This document shows, one piece after another, positions 45,319 through 53,791 of a stretch of DNA of 64,000 bases. The stretch lies in assembly GCA_910585435.1 (NCBI GenBank), contig CAJUEJ010000021.1, forward strand, positions 1 through 64,000, in the 5' to 3' direction. The notes beneath the pieces were generated by a model. It was not told the origin of the DNA and made no database searches. It was given only the letters and a program-made list of their open reading frames with translations. Positions within the stretch are counted from its first letter, which is position 1. Each line of letters starts with the position of its first letter. The position numbers and the translations under genes are program-made. The stretch comes from an uncultured Hungatella sp. GTDB taxonomy: Bacteria; Bacillota; Clostridia; Lachnospirales; Lachnospiraceae.

Positions 45319-46884
45319 TTATTGCTGCTTTCCCGCTTTATCCGCTTCCTCCTGCATAAAAGAAAGAATCTTCTCCAGCCCGGCGTTTTTCTGGCTTTCA
45401 ATATATTTGCTGATAGCCCCGTCGATATCATTATTTTCAACGATTCCGGCCAGCAGCAGTTTTCCCTGCTCATCATACAGCTGGTCTCTCTGGGCCAGCT
45501 CGGTCTTGATGCTGCTGGTATCCGGGTTAAATCCTACTAACGGAGAGACCACCAGGCTGTCCTTCTCCAGCCATGCATTCTCGGCCTTCAGAGCCTCCGG
45601 CGTAATCTTTCCTGAGGGCTTATCATACTGGGCTCTTACAAAGGGCCAGCAGAACCAGCCAAGGAAAGTGGAATTGGCGGCATCCTGGCCTTCCGGGAAC
45701 TTGATGGAGCCATCCTCCCCTTTTACATAGGTCTTGCCTTCGATTCCATACATGAACAGGTCGTAGGCCTCCTCGTTGGTATTGAGAAGCTCTAAGAGCA
45801 TGAGAAGCCTGTCCGGGTGGGCGGCATTTTTATTGATGGCAAAGGCATTGTTGAGAGGCGAATCATAGCGGTATTTGCCGTTCGGATACAGTTCCGCATA
45901 TCCAAGCTCTGCGTCCGGAACGTTGAAGCTGACCCCTTCCATGGCGTCCTCATACAATCCAACCTTTGCGAAGGTTTTTCCGTTTTCAAAAAGCTTTGTG
46001 TCTGTCTCTGACAGCTCATTTTTGGAGACAATGCCTTCATTGTACCATTTGTTCATCCAGGTAACAGCCTCCTTGAACATGGGAGTTTCCTCGACAGCCT
46101 GCAGCACAGGCTTTTCACTGTTTAAATCAAAGGTCAATGTGTGGTAATTCATGTTGTCCATCTCATATTTGGAATGGAGGATGACCAGCACATCGCTGTA
46201 AGTGTTGCCTCTGGGGAAGCCGGATTCAAAGATAGTGATGTCCGGCACTTTCTCCTTGGCGTCCCCCAGCATGGCATCCAAATCCTCGATGGTCTCCAGT
46301 TTTGATGTGTCCACCCCGTACTTCTCTGCCAGGTCCCTGCGGTACAGAAGAACTGCCTTGGAGCTTTTCTTTTTCGTCCACGGAAGGGCCACCAGCTGTC
46401 CGTCGATACTGCATGCGGTTGTGGAGCCATTTTCCTGATAGGCTTGGTACAGAGAAGGGGCGTACTGCTGCATCAGGTCATTTAAAGGCAGAAGACCTCC
46501 CTTGTTGGACATTTTATTATAGAGCATCCAGTCTGCTACGAACATGCCGTCGAAATCGTCTCCCCCGGCTGCCAGAGAGGTCATTTTGTCCTCATAATCA
46601 CCGAATGGAACATAGTTAAACTCGATTTTCTCAATGTTCAGCTGGTCCTTATAGGTTTCACAGAATTTGGCAAGGACTTCATCCTGGTCCTTGTATTTGT
46701 CGCTGCAGGACCACAATTTTAAGGTGACCGGTTCCAGGCTTTCCCCGGACGCGGCTGCATCTGTCTTCTGGGCCGGATTCTCCTTTGCACCCTGGGTTCC
46801 CGAACTGCATCCGGTCAATCCTGCCACACACAGGGAGAAGGCCAGGGCAGTTGATAAAGCTTTGATACCTGTTTTCTTTTTCAT
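45319..46884 (-). CDS. Extracellular solute-binding lipoprotein (LipO/YtcQ-like)
   Basis: 521 residues. A lipoprotein signal ends in the lipobox VAGLTGC at about residue 26, then a short linker leads to a large binding domain (VTLKLWSCSDKYKDQDEVL, FDGMFVADWMLYNKMS). The length and the DUF3502-like C-terminal half are typical for binding proteins that work with LplB/YtcP permeases. GGAGAGAG precedes the start. The permease gene upstream is truncated and its usual LplB partner is absent, so this protein probably has no working transporter here. Confidence 0.9.
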   Translation of the reverse strand: MKKKTGIKALSTALAFSLCVAGLTGCSSGTQGAKENPAQKTDAAASGESLEPVTLKLWSCSDKYKDQDEVLAKFCETYKDQLNIEKIEFNYVPFGDYEDKMTSLAAGGDDFDGMFVADWMLYNKMSNKGGLLPLNDLMQQYAPSLYQAYQENGSTTACSIDGQLVALPWTKKKSSKAVLLYRRDLAEKYGVDTSKLETIEDLDAMLGDAKEKVPDITIFESGFPRGNTYSDVLVILHSKYEMDNMNYHTLTFDLNSEKPVLQAVEETPMFKEAVTWMNKWYNEGIVSKNELSETDTKLFENGKTFAKVGLYEDAMEGVSFNVPDAELGYAELYPNGKYRYDSPLNNAFAINKNAAHPDRLLMLLELLNTNEEAYDLFMYGIEGKTYVKGEDGSIKFPEGQDAANSTFLGWFCWPFVRAQYDKPSGKITPEALKAENAWLEKDSLVVSPLVGFNPDTSSIKTELAQRDQLYDEQGKLLLAGIVENNDIDGAISKYIESQKNAGLEKILSFMQEEADKAGKQQ

Positions 46885-46936
46885 GTTTTCTCTCTCCTTT
46901 ATTATGATTTATGATACAGCAGAAGCATGCAACGGT

Positions 46937-47659
46937 CTACCCCTTGACTGCTCCGACCATAATTCCTTTTACAAAATATTTCTGGACAAACGGATACACC
47001 AGTATGATAGGGCCTATGGTGGCGATACAGGTTGCCATCTTGATTCCCTCCGACGGAATGCTTCCTGCCGCCTGGGCAATGGCATTGACATTGGATGAGG
47101 AGCTTAAAAACTGTATATTGGACGTAATGGTTCTCAGAAGAAGCTGCAGAGGCTGTAAATCCGTGTTATCAATCAGCATGATTCCCAGCCACCAGTCATT
47201 CCAGTAGTTTAAGCTGATAAAAAGGCTGATGGTAGCAATCACCGGCTTGGCCAGAGGCAGTATAATACGGAAGAAAATCCGGTATTCCGACGCGCCGTCA
47301 ATCTTGGCCGATTCCACCAGCTCCGCAGGAATGGTGCGGTAATAATTTCTGGTTAAAAATATGTACCAGGCATTGGCCAGATAGGGAAGAATCAGCGCCC
47401 AGATAGAATCCTTTAAATGAAGCATGTTGCGGCATACGATAAACCAGGGCACCATGCCGCCGTTAAACAGCATGGTAAACAGCACAAAAAAGTTCAGTAT
47501 CCGGCGGTAACGGACCCGGTCCTGGGAAATCGGGTAGGCGGCAAGGGTAATCACCGCAACGCTTAAGGCTGTTCCAACCACAGTCACAAAGGAACTGGTA
47601 GCGCTTCTGGAGGCGGCGAGAAAGGAGCTGTCAAAAGAGGGGGATTTAACTGTTACCAT
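46937..47659 (-). pseudogene. YtcP-like ABC permease lacking its N-terminus
   Basis: The 240-residue frame keeps the C-terminal five membrane segments, the EAA loop VESAKIDGASEYRIFFRIILP and the end KGIMVGAVKG. Family members have about 290-300 residues with a first helix and a leading loop that are missing. Recognisable homology begins near SSFVTVVGTALSV, at about 47600. Upstream of that point the DNA reads better as part of the opposite-strand AraC gene. A deletion junction near 47600 is the simplest explanation. An LplB-like gene, normally next to it, is absent. Confidence 0.65.
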
Positions 47660-47672
47660 CTGCCTGGACGGA

Positions 47673-48443
47673 GTGACGAAGGGAAGCGGAGATATCAGCC
47701 ATATTTACCGCAGCGTCCTGGAGCTTAAGAATTATCGGTTTGTTCTGGGATATAACCAGATTATCTATCCGGGGCGCATCATGGAGCTGATGCCGAAATG
47801 CCTCACATATCCGGATAAGCTGGCGGATGAGATTCTTTCGGATATGGTTCATGGAAGGAAAGAAGCTTTTGAGGAAAATGTGGAGGAGTTTATTCACATT
47901 TTATCCCAGTATGCTTATCAGCCTGCCCAGCTGCTTTATAACCGCCTGTATCTGGAACTGCTGTTTCAGACCCAGAAGTCCAGAGCATCGGAAAAACCGT
48001 TCCGGACACCGGAAACCCTTGAGGAGGGAGCCTGTATTCTGTCAGAGGTATTTACCCGGTATCAGAACTGGAAAGCGGCGGCAGAGAAGCTGAAGGACAA
48101 TAAGCATTTTGAGCGGATTGAGGAGAGCCGCAGATACATTGAGGAACACTATCAGGACTTTAATCTAAGCGCAGGAATGGTTGCCGAGTATCTGGGATAT
48201 TCCACCAATTATTTCTCCAGGATTTTTAAATCCATTACTGGCTTTTACATTAATGATTATATCCGGCAGATTCGTATTATGAAGGCACAGGAGCTTCTGG
48301 TTGAAAGCGATATGACCATCACCAGCATTGCGGAGGCGTCAGGATTTTCCACGGCAAATTATTTCTATGCCATTTTCAAAAAGGAAACCGGCCTCACCCC
48401 GGCTGCATACCGGAATGCTGGAAAACAGGAGAATATTCTGTAA
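47673..48443 (+). pseudogene. C-terminal part of an AraC-family regulator
   Basis: The protein ends in a complete AraC DNA-binding domain: FNLSAGMVAEYLGYSTNYFSRIFK, then MTITSIAEASGFSTANYFYAIFK. In front lies about 150 residues of the type found in large YesN or membrane-anchored AraC regulators. The frame starts with GTG 47673 without a ribosome binding site and remains open up to 47538; protein-like sequence (ELVALLEAARKELSKEG, LTVTICL) begins near 47598. The sensor or receiver part is missing. The truncated permease starts at the same junction on the other strand. Confidence 0.6.
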
Positions 48444-48734
48444 GCTTTGATAGGGCTTGGGGTTTTATGGAATTTTTATGGAAATTTTATAGCAAATCTA
48501 TCTGCCATATGTTATATTGTATCTATCTGAAAAATCTGGTGTGTTATTACTTCGATTATGCGTTTGACAACATGCCAGATTTCCGGTGGGTTCTCACCGT
48601 ACATTCCGGATTTGATGAAATAGCGATGAAATGAAAACAAAAAGTGAAAAAGACAGTTGAGATATGCCAGGGGAATGTTTATAATAATAGAAGACAGATT
48701 CGTTCATTCTTCTGTGCAGAAAGGGGAAGAATGA
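48444..48734 (+). promoter_or_regulatory. Intergenic region with structured segment and promoter for the Rpn-type gene
   Basis: TTGAGA (48657-48662), a 17-base spacer and TATAAT (48680-48685) form a good promoter 50 bases before the nuclease gene. Upstream, near 48533-48582, an inverted repeat AAATCTGG/CCAGATTT and a nested CGGTG/CACCG (about 48585-48600) suggest a structured element. It does not match a riboswitch that I know. Confidence 0.55.
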
Positions 48735-49622
48735 ATGATAATTTCGCCAAAGTATGATGTGTTTTTCAAGGAGATATTCCGCAATGAGACGATACGCAGG
48801 TATTTTATCGGAGATATCCTTGAGATTCCACAGAAGGATATTCGGTCCGTAGAATTAAAAAATACATTCTTATGGAGACGATATCGGAGACAGAAATTAG
48901 GAATCCTGGATATTGTGATAGAACTGAACAGTCAGGAGAAAATAAACATTGAGCTGCAGGTAAAGGCAGTGAAGAACTGGGACAAAAGGCAGTTGTTTTA
49001 TCTGTCTAAGCTGTATACAGAGGAACTTCTTGTAGGACAGCGGTATGAACGGCTGAAACGGTGTGTGGGAATCAGTATTCTGGATTTTAATTTGTCGGAC
49101 AGGAAAGAGTATCATAGTGTATATCGCTTGCGGGATAAAAACGGGCATGAATTTTCGGATATTCTGGAGCTTCACGTGATAGAATTGAATAAGGAATTGG
49201 ACGGTGATGGAGAGGTAGAAAACTGGATACGTTTTTTTAATGCGAAGACAGAGGAGGATTTAAGGATGATAAAGACTAAGAATCCGGGAATTGTGGAGGC
49301 TATGGGAGAATTAAAACGGATGAGTATGAGCAATCCCCTAAAGTTGATGTATGAGGCGTATTTAAAAAAGATAAGAGATGAGAAGGCCAGAGAAGAGTAT
49401 GTGTGGGATCAGGGAAAAGCAGAAGGGATAGTAGAAGGAAAAGCAGAAGGGATATTAGAAGGAAGAGCAGAGGGGAAAGAGGAAGGAAAAGCAGAGGGAG
49501 AACTGCTTCTGGCAGAACTGATGAACCATCTGCTCTCTGATAACCGGATGGAAGATGCGAAGCTTGCGGCCAGTGATGAAGCAGCCAGACAGCGTTTTTA
49601 TAAGGAGTATGGGATAGAATAG
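48735..49622 (+). CDS. Rpn/PD-(D/E)XK-family nuclease
   Basis: 295 residues. The N-terminal motif SPKYDVFFKEIFRNE and the core GILDIVIELNSQEKINIELQV carry the Asp...Glu-x-Gln pattern of the PD-(D/E)XK transposase-like (Rpn) family. Such proteins occur in many copies in gut Firmicutes and have been linked to recombination and phage defence. The C-terminal tail holds four to five GKAEG-type repeats (about 230-260) and then a helical end. It has its own promoter and stands alone. GAAAGGGGAAG is the ribosome binding site. Confidence 0.88.
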   Translation: MIISPKYDVFFKEIFRNETIRRYFIGDILEIPQKDIRSVELKNTFLWRRYRRQKLGILDIVIELNSQEKINIELQVKAVKNWDKRQLFYLSKLYTEELLVGQRYERLKRCVGISILDFNLSDRKEYHSVYRLRDKNGHEFSDILELHVIELNKELDGDGEVENWIRFFNAKTEEDLRMIKTKNPGIVEAMGELKRMSMSNPLKLMYEAYLKKIRDEKAREEYVWDQGKAEGIVEGKAEGILEGRAEGKEEGKAEGELLLAELMNHLLSDNRMEDAKLAASDEAARQRFYKEYGIE

Positions 49623-49804
49623 GCTTTAGAATCGCTATGCCATGGGCTATCCATTTTTATCGAATTTATGTAAACGCGGGTATGGAAAAAATTGCAAATT
49701 TATAATATAATTAGCATAGGATTAACAGGTATGGGGAGACGACAAAAGCACACGGAGAGCAGCCCTGAAATCAAATGGCTGTTTTGCAAGGAAGGGGGAT
49801 TACT

Positions 49805-50536
49805 TTGGATAATAAGATTTCTCAGCTAAAGGAAATGTTAGACCAGAGCAAATATACGGTGGCTTTGTGTGGCTCTGGCATGATGGAGGAGGGGAATGCT
49901 CTGGCGATCAAGAAGCAGGAGCGGGCCTATGAGATTGAAGAAAAGTACGGGTATTCCTCCGAGGAGCTTTTTACCAGTGCCTTTTACAATACCAGGCCGG
50001 AACTTTTTTTCAAGTTTTATAAAAACGAGATCATCCTCCGGGCGCCGAAGGACACCGGATCCGGCCCTGCACTGGCAGCCATGGAGAAAGCAGGAAGGCT
50101 TCAATGTATCATCAGCAGCAATATATACGACCTGTCACAGCGGGCCGGCTGCAAGAATGTAATCAACCTGCACGGAAGCATCTATGACAACAAATGTCCC
50201 AGGTGCAACAGGAAATACCCTGTGGAATACATAGTGAGCGCCAAACGGGTGCCTATCTGCGAGACCTGCAATGTTCCGGTGCGGCCCCTGATCTCTCTGT
50301 TCGGAGAGATGATCGATTCCCAGAAGATGACAAAGGCCACGGTGGAGATTGATAAGGCAGACACTCTGATGCTTTTGGGAACCAACATTGACTCGGAGGT
50401 ATTCCACCAGTACATTAAATACTTTAAAGGCAGGAGAATGATAATCATCCACCAGAAAGAACATTTTAAAGACAGGACAGCGGATCTGGTGATTATCGAC
50501 CAGCCTAAGAATATCCTGCCTAAGTTAGGCTATTAA
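49805..50536 (+). CDS. Divergent Sir2-like protein
   Basis: I choose TTG 49805 (MDNKISQLKEML), because AAGGAAGGGGG lies just upstream while ATG 49775 has no such site; this gives 243 residues. The Rossmann fold and a zinc knuckle (CPRC...CETC) with the catalytic-type His in INLHGSIYDNKC are visible. The NAD-site motifs differ from active sirtuins: CGSGMMEEG instead of GAGxS..GIP, and SSNIYDLSQRAG instead of TQNxDxLHxxAG. Deacetylase activity is therefore doubtful; a changed NAD-dependent activity or a binding role is possible. The gene has a terminator of its own. Confidence 0.8.
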   Translation: MDNKISQLKEMLDQSKYTVALCGSGMMEEGNALAIKKQERAYEIEEKYGYSSEELFTSAFYNTRPELFFKFYKNEIILRAPKDTGSGPALAAMEKAGRLQCIISSNIYDLSQRAGCKNVINLHGSIYDNKCPRCNRKYPVEYIVSAKRVPICETCNVPVRPLISLFGEMIDSQKMTKATVEIDKADTLMLLGTNIDSEVFHQYIKYFKGRRMIIIHQKEHFKDRTADLVIIDQPKNILPKLGY

Positions 50537-50557
50537 CAATTAAAAATGCTGCAGATA

Positions 50558-50587
50558 AGAGCCCTGGCAAATGCTGGGGCTCTTTCC
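50558..50587 (+). terminator. Terminator of the Sir2-like gene
   Basis: AGAGCCCTGGC (50558-50568) pairs with GCTGGGGCTCT (50573-50583) around AAAT, with two G-U pairs, followed by TTCC. Confidence 0.7.
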
Positions 50588-50742
50588 AGTGGTTTCCGAT
50601 AGTAATCCCATCTTCTGTGTGATAATATAATTTTGTAACAGAAATGTAAAATTTATGTAACAGTAGGAGCCTGAAGGGAGAAATGGAAGGCAGGTACACG
50701 GTTGCATAATTACGGCATCACATTTACATAAGGAGGTAATAC

Positions 50743-51714
50743 ATGAAGAAACTAGCTGTATATGCGGCAGCGGCTGCAGCCACTATGTCAATAGCAACAA
50801 CCATTCCCGCCTCGGCGGCTGTAAAAATGTATGTGGTTAACGGAAACTTTAATGGAACTGCAAATGGAAACGGAAACAGTACTTGCTTTGGCGGAGGAAA
50901 CCAGAATATGGATCTCTCCGATGTCCTGTCCTCCCTGTGTCCGAATCTTCCCATGTCCTTCCCTTCTTACGGAAATCAGGCGCCGGAGATGGATATTCTG
51001 AGACCGAACCTGCCGGATAAGGGGTGCCTGTATCCGGAACAGATCTATCAGCCGGATTTCAGCTGCCCCGGGCAGAATATCTCAGATTCTGACTGCTGGT
51101 GGAGCTGTCCGGATCAGAGCTATCCTGATTTCAGCTGCCCGGATCAAAACCAGCCGGATCAGAACTGCCCTGGCATCAACTGCCCGGATCAGAATCAGCC
51201 CGGCCAACCTGGTCAGCCCGGCCAGCCCAATCAACCGAGCCAGCCTGGTCAGCCCGGTCAGCCCAATCAACCGAGCCAGCCCAATCAGCCGAGCCAGCCC
51301 AACCAACCCGTCAACCCCCCGTCACAGGGCGGCACCACCAACACTACCTATGCCCAGCAGGTGATTAACATGGTAAATGAAGAGCGTGCAAAAGCAGGCT
51401 TATCTCCTGTCCAGCAGGCAGACAGCATAACCCAGGCAGCCAATGTACGCGCCCGGGAAATCGTCACCAATTTTTCCCATACCAGGCCGGACGGCTCCAG
51501 CTTCAGCACAGCACTGAGACAGGCAGGGGTAAGCTACATGGGTTCAGGAGAGAATATTGCATACGGCCAGAGGACTCCCCAGGAGGTTATGGACGGATGG
51601 ATGAACAGCGCAGGACACCGAGCCAACATTCTGAACCCGAATTATAAGAATATCGGAATCGGATTTTATGAGACAAATGGTGTAAAATACTGGGTTCAGC
51701 TATTTACATACTAA
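50743..51714 (+). CDS. Secreted CAP/SCP-domain protein with Cys- and Pro/Gln-rich stalk
   Basis: 323 residues behind AAGGAGG. A signal peptide (about 1-26, ending ASAA) is followed by an Asn/Gly-rich segment, then a stalk (about 75-195). In the first part of the stalk short PDFSCP/PDQNCP units bring about ten cysteines; in the second, QPGQP and NQPSQP units repeat. The CAP domain (about 200-323) has the family motifs VNEERAKAGL, the histidine in FSHTRPDG, SGENIAYG and AGHRANIL. Similar Clostridia and Bacillus proteins (YkwD type) are secreted or wall-linked with unknown activity. No sortase or wall-binding motif is visible, so attachment may use disulfides or other partners. Confidence 0.92.
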   Translation: MKKLAVYAAAAAATMSIATTIPASAAVKMYVVNGNFNGTANGNGNSTCFGGGNQNMDLSDVLSSLCPNLPMSFPSYGNQAPEMDILRPNLPDKGCLYPEQIYQPDFSCPGQNISDSDCWWSCPDQSYPDFSCPDQNQPDQNCPGINCPDQNQPGQPGQPGQPNQPSQPGQPGQPNQPSQPNQPSQPNQPVNPPSQGGTTNTTYAQQVINMVNEERAKAGLSPVQQADSITQAANVRAREIVTNFSHTRPDGSSFSTALRQAGVSYMGSGENIAYGQRTPQEVMDGWMNSAGHRANILNPNYKNIGIGFYETNGVKYWVQLFTY

Positions 51715-51730
51715 AAGTAAGTAAGTGACG

Positions 51731-51797
51731 AAAGAGCTATTGTAAAATGATGACGGGGCCATCGTCCTCCGGCCCCATCCTCTCACAATAGCTCTTT
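51731..51797. terminator. Bidirectional terminator between convergent genes
   Basis: A 13-base outer stem (51731-51743 with 51785-51797) encloses an inner GGGGCC/GGCCCC hairpin (about 51755-51776). The plus side continues as TTTTAG, and the minus side ends with a CTTTCGTC, so the plus-strand function is clearer. Confidence 0.75.
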
Positions 51798-51806
51798 TAG
51801 TTTCAT

Positions 51807-53648
51807 TTACCTATAAGACTCCACCCACGCCTCAAAATAAGGTTCAATCACCGTAAAAGGCGCCGGCCCTATATCCAGAAGGAAGCGGTGGAATTCTTTT
51901 ATCTGAAATTTATCCTTCAGAATTTCCTGAGCCCTGTCTCTCATGGTGACGATCTCCAGGTATCCTACGTAATAAGCCATATAATTAGAAGGATCATTTT
52001 TCATAACATGATAAATCGTACTTATCACATCACTCTGTTCCAGATCAAAATACTGCTTCAGATATTCCCCGACCTGTGCCTCATCCCACCCGTAATAATT
52101 AATATTCAAGTCCATCAGCGCATGGAGCCCCAGGGTTGCAGAGGCGTTGCAGGCCAGAATCTGCCCAAGCTCCGGCGACAGGCCGTTATTTACCGTATAA
52201 CAGTAATTTTCCACATAGCTGGCCCAGCCTTCGCTGTATCCCAGAAATGATAATATTTTCCGGATATTGGAGTCACAGTTGGACAGAAAATACACATTCT
52301 GATACAAATGTCCCGGGATCCCTTCATGAGCCAGGGTAGTAAACAAGGTCTGAGCGCCGGAGGAGCTTCCGGGATTAATGTAGATAACACAGTTATCATA
52401 CAGATTCATAGGAGGAACCAGGAAAAACGCAGGGCTTAAAGACTGCTGCAGCTCCTCAGGGACAAATTTTGTCACATAGCTGTAGGAGACAATCTCCGGA
52501 AAATCTCTTGCCGTCTCCTTCTTTAGCAGCTCAAGAATCCCTTCCGGCTCTGTCTCGGCAAACCCATACTGATCCATCTGATCCAGAACATCAGGGCAGT
52601 CCTTTAAAACCTGTGCAATAGATAAAAGATCATGATTGATTCTGGCTTCAATGGCTTCTTTCAGATCATCCATGGTGTCATAGGTGGTTCCGATAGAAGA
52701 CTTTACCAGATATTCAAAATATTCCTTCCCCTCCGGGTCATAGCACAGCCCCTTTTCATTGGTGCAGGAGCCTTTTAATTCTGTCAACCCCTGAAGAAGC
52801 CGTTCATAGGCCGGAATAAAATGCTCCGCCAGAACCGTAAGATTGCGTGCCTTAAAATCCGCTTTTTCCTCCTCTGTCAGCTCCTCCATGGCATCCACCC
52901 GCCTGTCAAATCCAGAGGACATAAGATTCTGGTCAGGAGGCAGCAGATAAGCGCCGCATTCCTCCACGATCTCATCCACGCAGGCATCTGTCATAAACAG
53001 CCCGGCGGCGGCCTTTTCCTTTTCAAAATCTAAAATCTGCTGATAATAAGAGTCAATATCAGACAGGAGAGTCAGATAATCCTCCACATCCTCCTTCCTG
53101 TAAAATGTAAATTCTGTCAGAAGGATGGGAAGCTGGGCCTGGACGCCTGTGCTGGGGGCCAGGGGCTGATAGTAAAGCTCCAGCCCTTCAGCCAGAAGCT
53201 CATATTCCATAGCCTTTGCCAGAATCCGATACGTCAGCCTCTGGCTGTCTGTAAGATATTTCGGGTTGATTGCAGCCAGATCCTCTCTCAGCTGTTCCTG
53301 TTCTTTCTCGCTTTCCTTCATGGCTTCCAACGAGAAATCTCCAAATGTCTTTGAATAATCTGTGATCCCATAGCTTTCCGGATCCGTCAGCGAATAGTGG
53401 AGCGTCAGATAAGACTGGCTTAACTCGTTTTTAAACAGCGTCTGGCACAGGGCCTCAAAATCCTCCTGGGCTTTCCCGGCATTCACACGGTACTGCTCCG
53501 GATCCTCAGAGGCTCCCTGATCCCGGGAATAAGCCCCCTCAGGAAACACAGAAGGCTTATCAGGACGATGTATACATCCACATAAGAGACAGATAATAAG
53601 GAATAAAAGGGTAAAAAGACGATTCGTTCTTTGTCTGCGGCTTTTCAT
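51807..53648 (-). CDS. DUF885-family lipoprotein, probable zinc peptidase
   Basis: 613 residues. The signal helix LFTLLFLIICLLCGC ends in a lipobox cysteine at about 24, so the protein is anchored to the outer face of the membrane. The metal-site motif LAHEGIPGHLYQ (HExxxGH) and EGWASYVE downstream give the two-part zinc site of DUF885 proteins, which are distant relatives of M32/M2 peptidases. The length is typical. It has no operon partner; the gene upstream (metG) is divergent. Confidence 0.9.
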   Translation of the reverse strand: MKSRRQRTNRLFTLLFLIICLLCGCIHRPDKPSVFPEGAYSRDQGASEDPEQYRVNAGKAQEDFEALCQTLFKNELSQSYLTLHYSLTDPESYGITDYSKTFGDFSLEAMKESEKEQEQLREDLAAINPKYLTDSQRLTYRILAKAMEYELLAEGLELYYQPLAPSTGVQAQLPILLTEFTFYRKEDVEDYLTLLSDIDSYYQQILDFEKEKAAAGLFMTDACVDEIVEECGAYLLPPDQNLMSSGFDRRVDAMEELTEEEKADFKARNLTVLAEHFIPAYERLLQGLTELKGSCTNEKGLCYDPEGKEYFEYLVKSSIGTTYDTMDDLKEAIEARINHDLLSIAQVLKDCPDVLDQMDQYGFAETEPEGILELLKKETARDFPEIVSYSYVTKFVPEELQQSLSPAFFLVPPMNLYDNCVIYINPGSSSGAQTLFTTLAHEGIPGHLYQNVYFLSNCDSNIRKILSFLGYSEGWASYVENYCYTVNNGLSPELGQILACNASATLGLHALMDLNINYYGWDEAQVGEYLKQYFDLEQSDVISTIYHVMKNDPSNYMAYYVGYLEIVTMRDRAQEILKDKFQIKEFHRFLLDIGPAPFTVIEPYFEAWVESYR

Positions 53649-53712
53649 GGTTCATTACCTCCATTTTATAGTATAAAATATATTTCGCCGCTTTACAACT
53701 CATGAAAAAATG

Positions 53713-53741
53713 TTGACGAAAACTTTGGAAACCGTTACACT
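53713..53741 (+). promoter_or_regulatory. Promoter of metG
   Basis: TTGACG (53713-53718), a 17-base spacer and TACACT (53736-53741). No T-box-like leader follows, as the ribosome binding site is only 34 bases away. Confidence 0.7.
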
Positions 53742-53791
53742 AAGAACAGGCATGTAATTTTCAGAGACTATTTTAAGGAGGAATGAAAGAC

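Noticed and set aside
48533..48610. Riboswitch upstream of the Rpn-type gene
   Set aside because: The repeats lie upstream of the promoter at 48657, so they are not in the leader RNA, and they match no known class.
51180..51310. Short DNA repeats that could suggest a CRISPR array
   Set aside because: The units are in-frame coding repeats (QPGQP/NQPSQP) of a secreted protein, without spacers of constant length and without cas genes.
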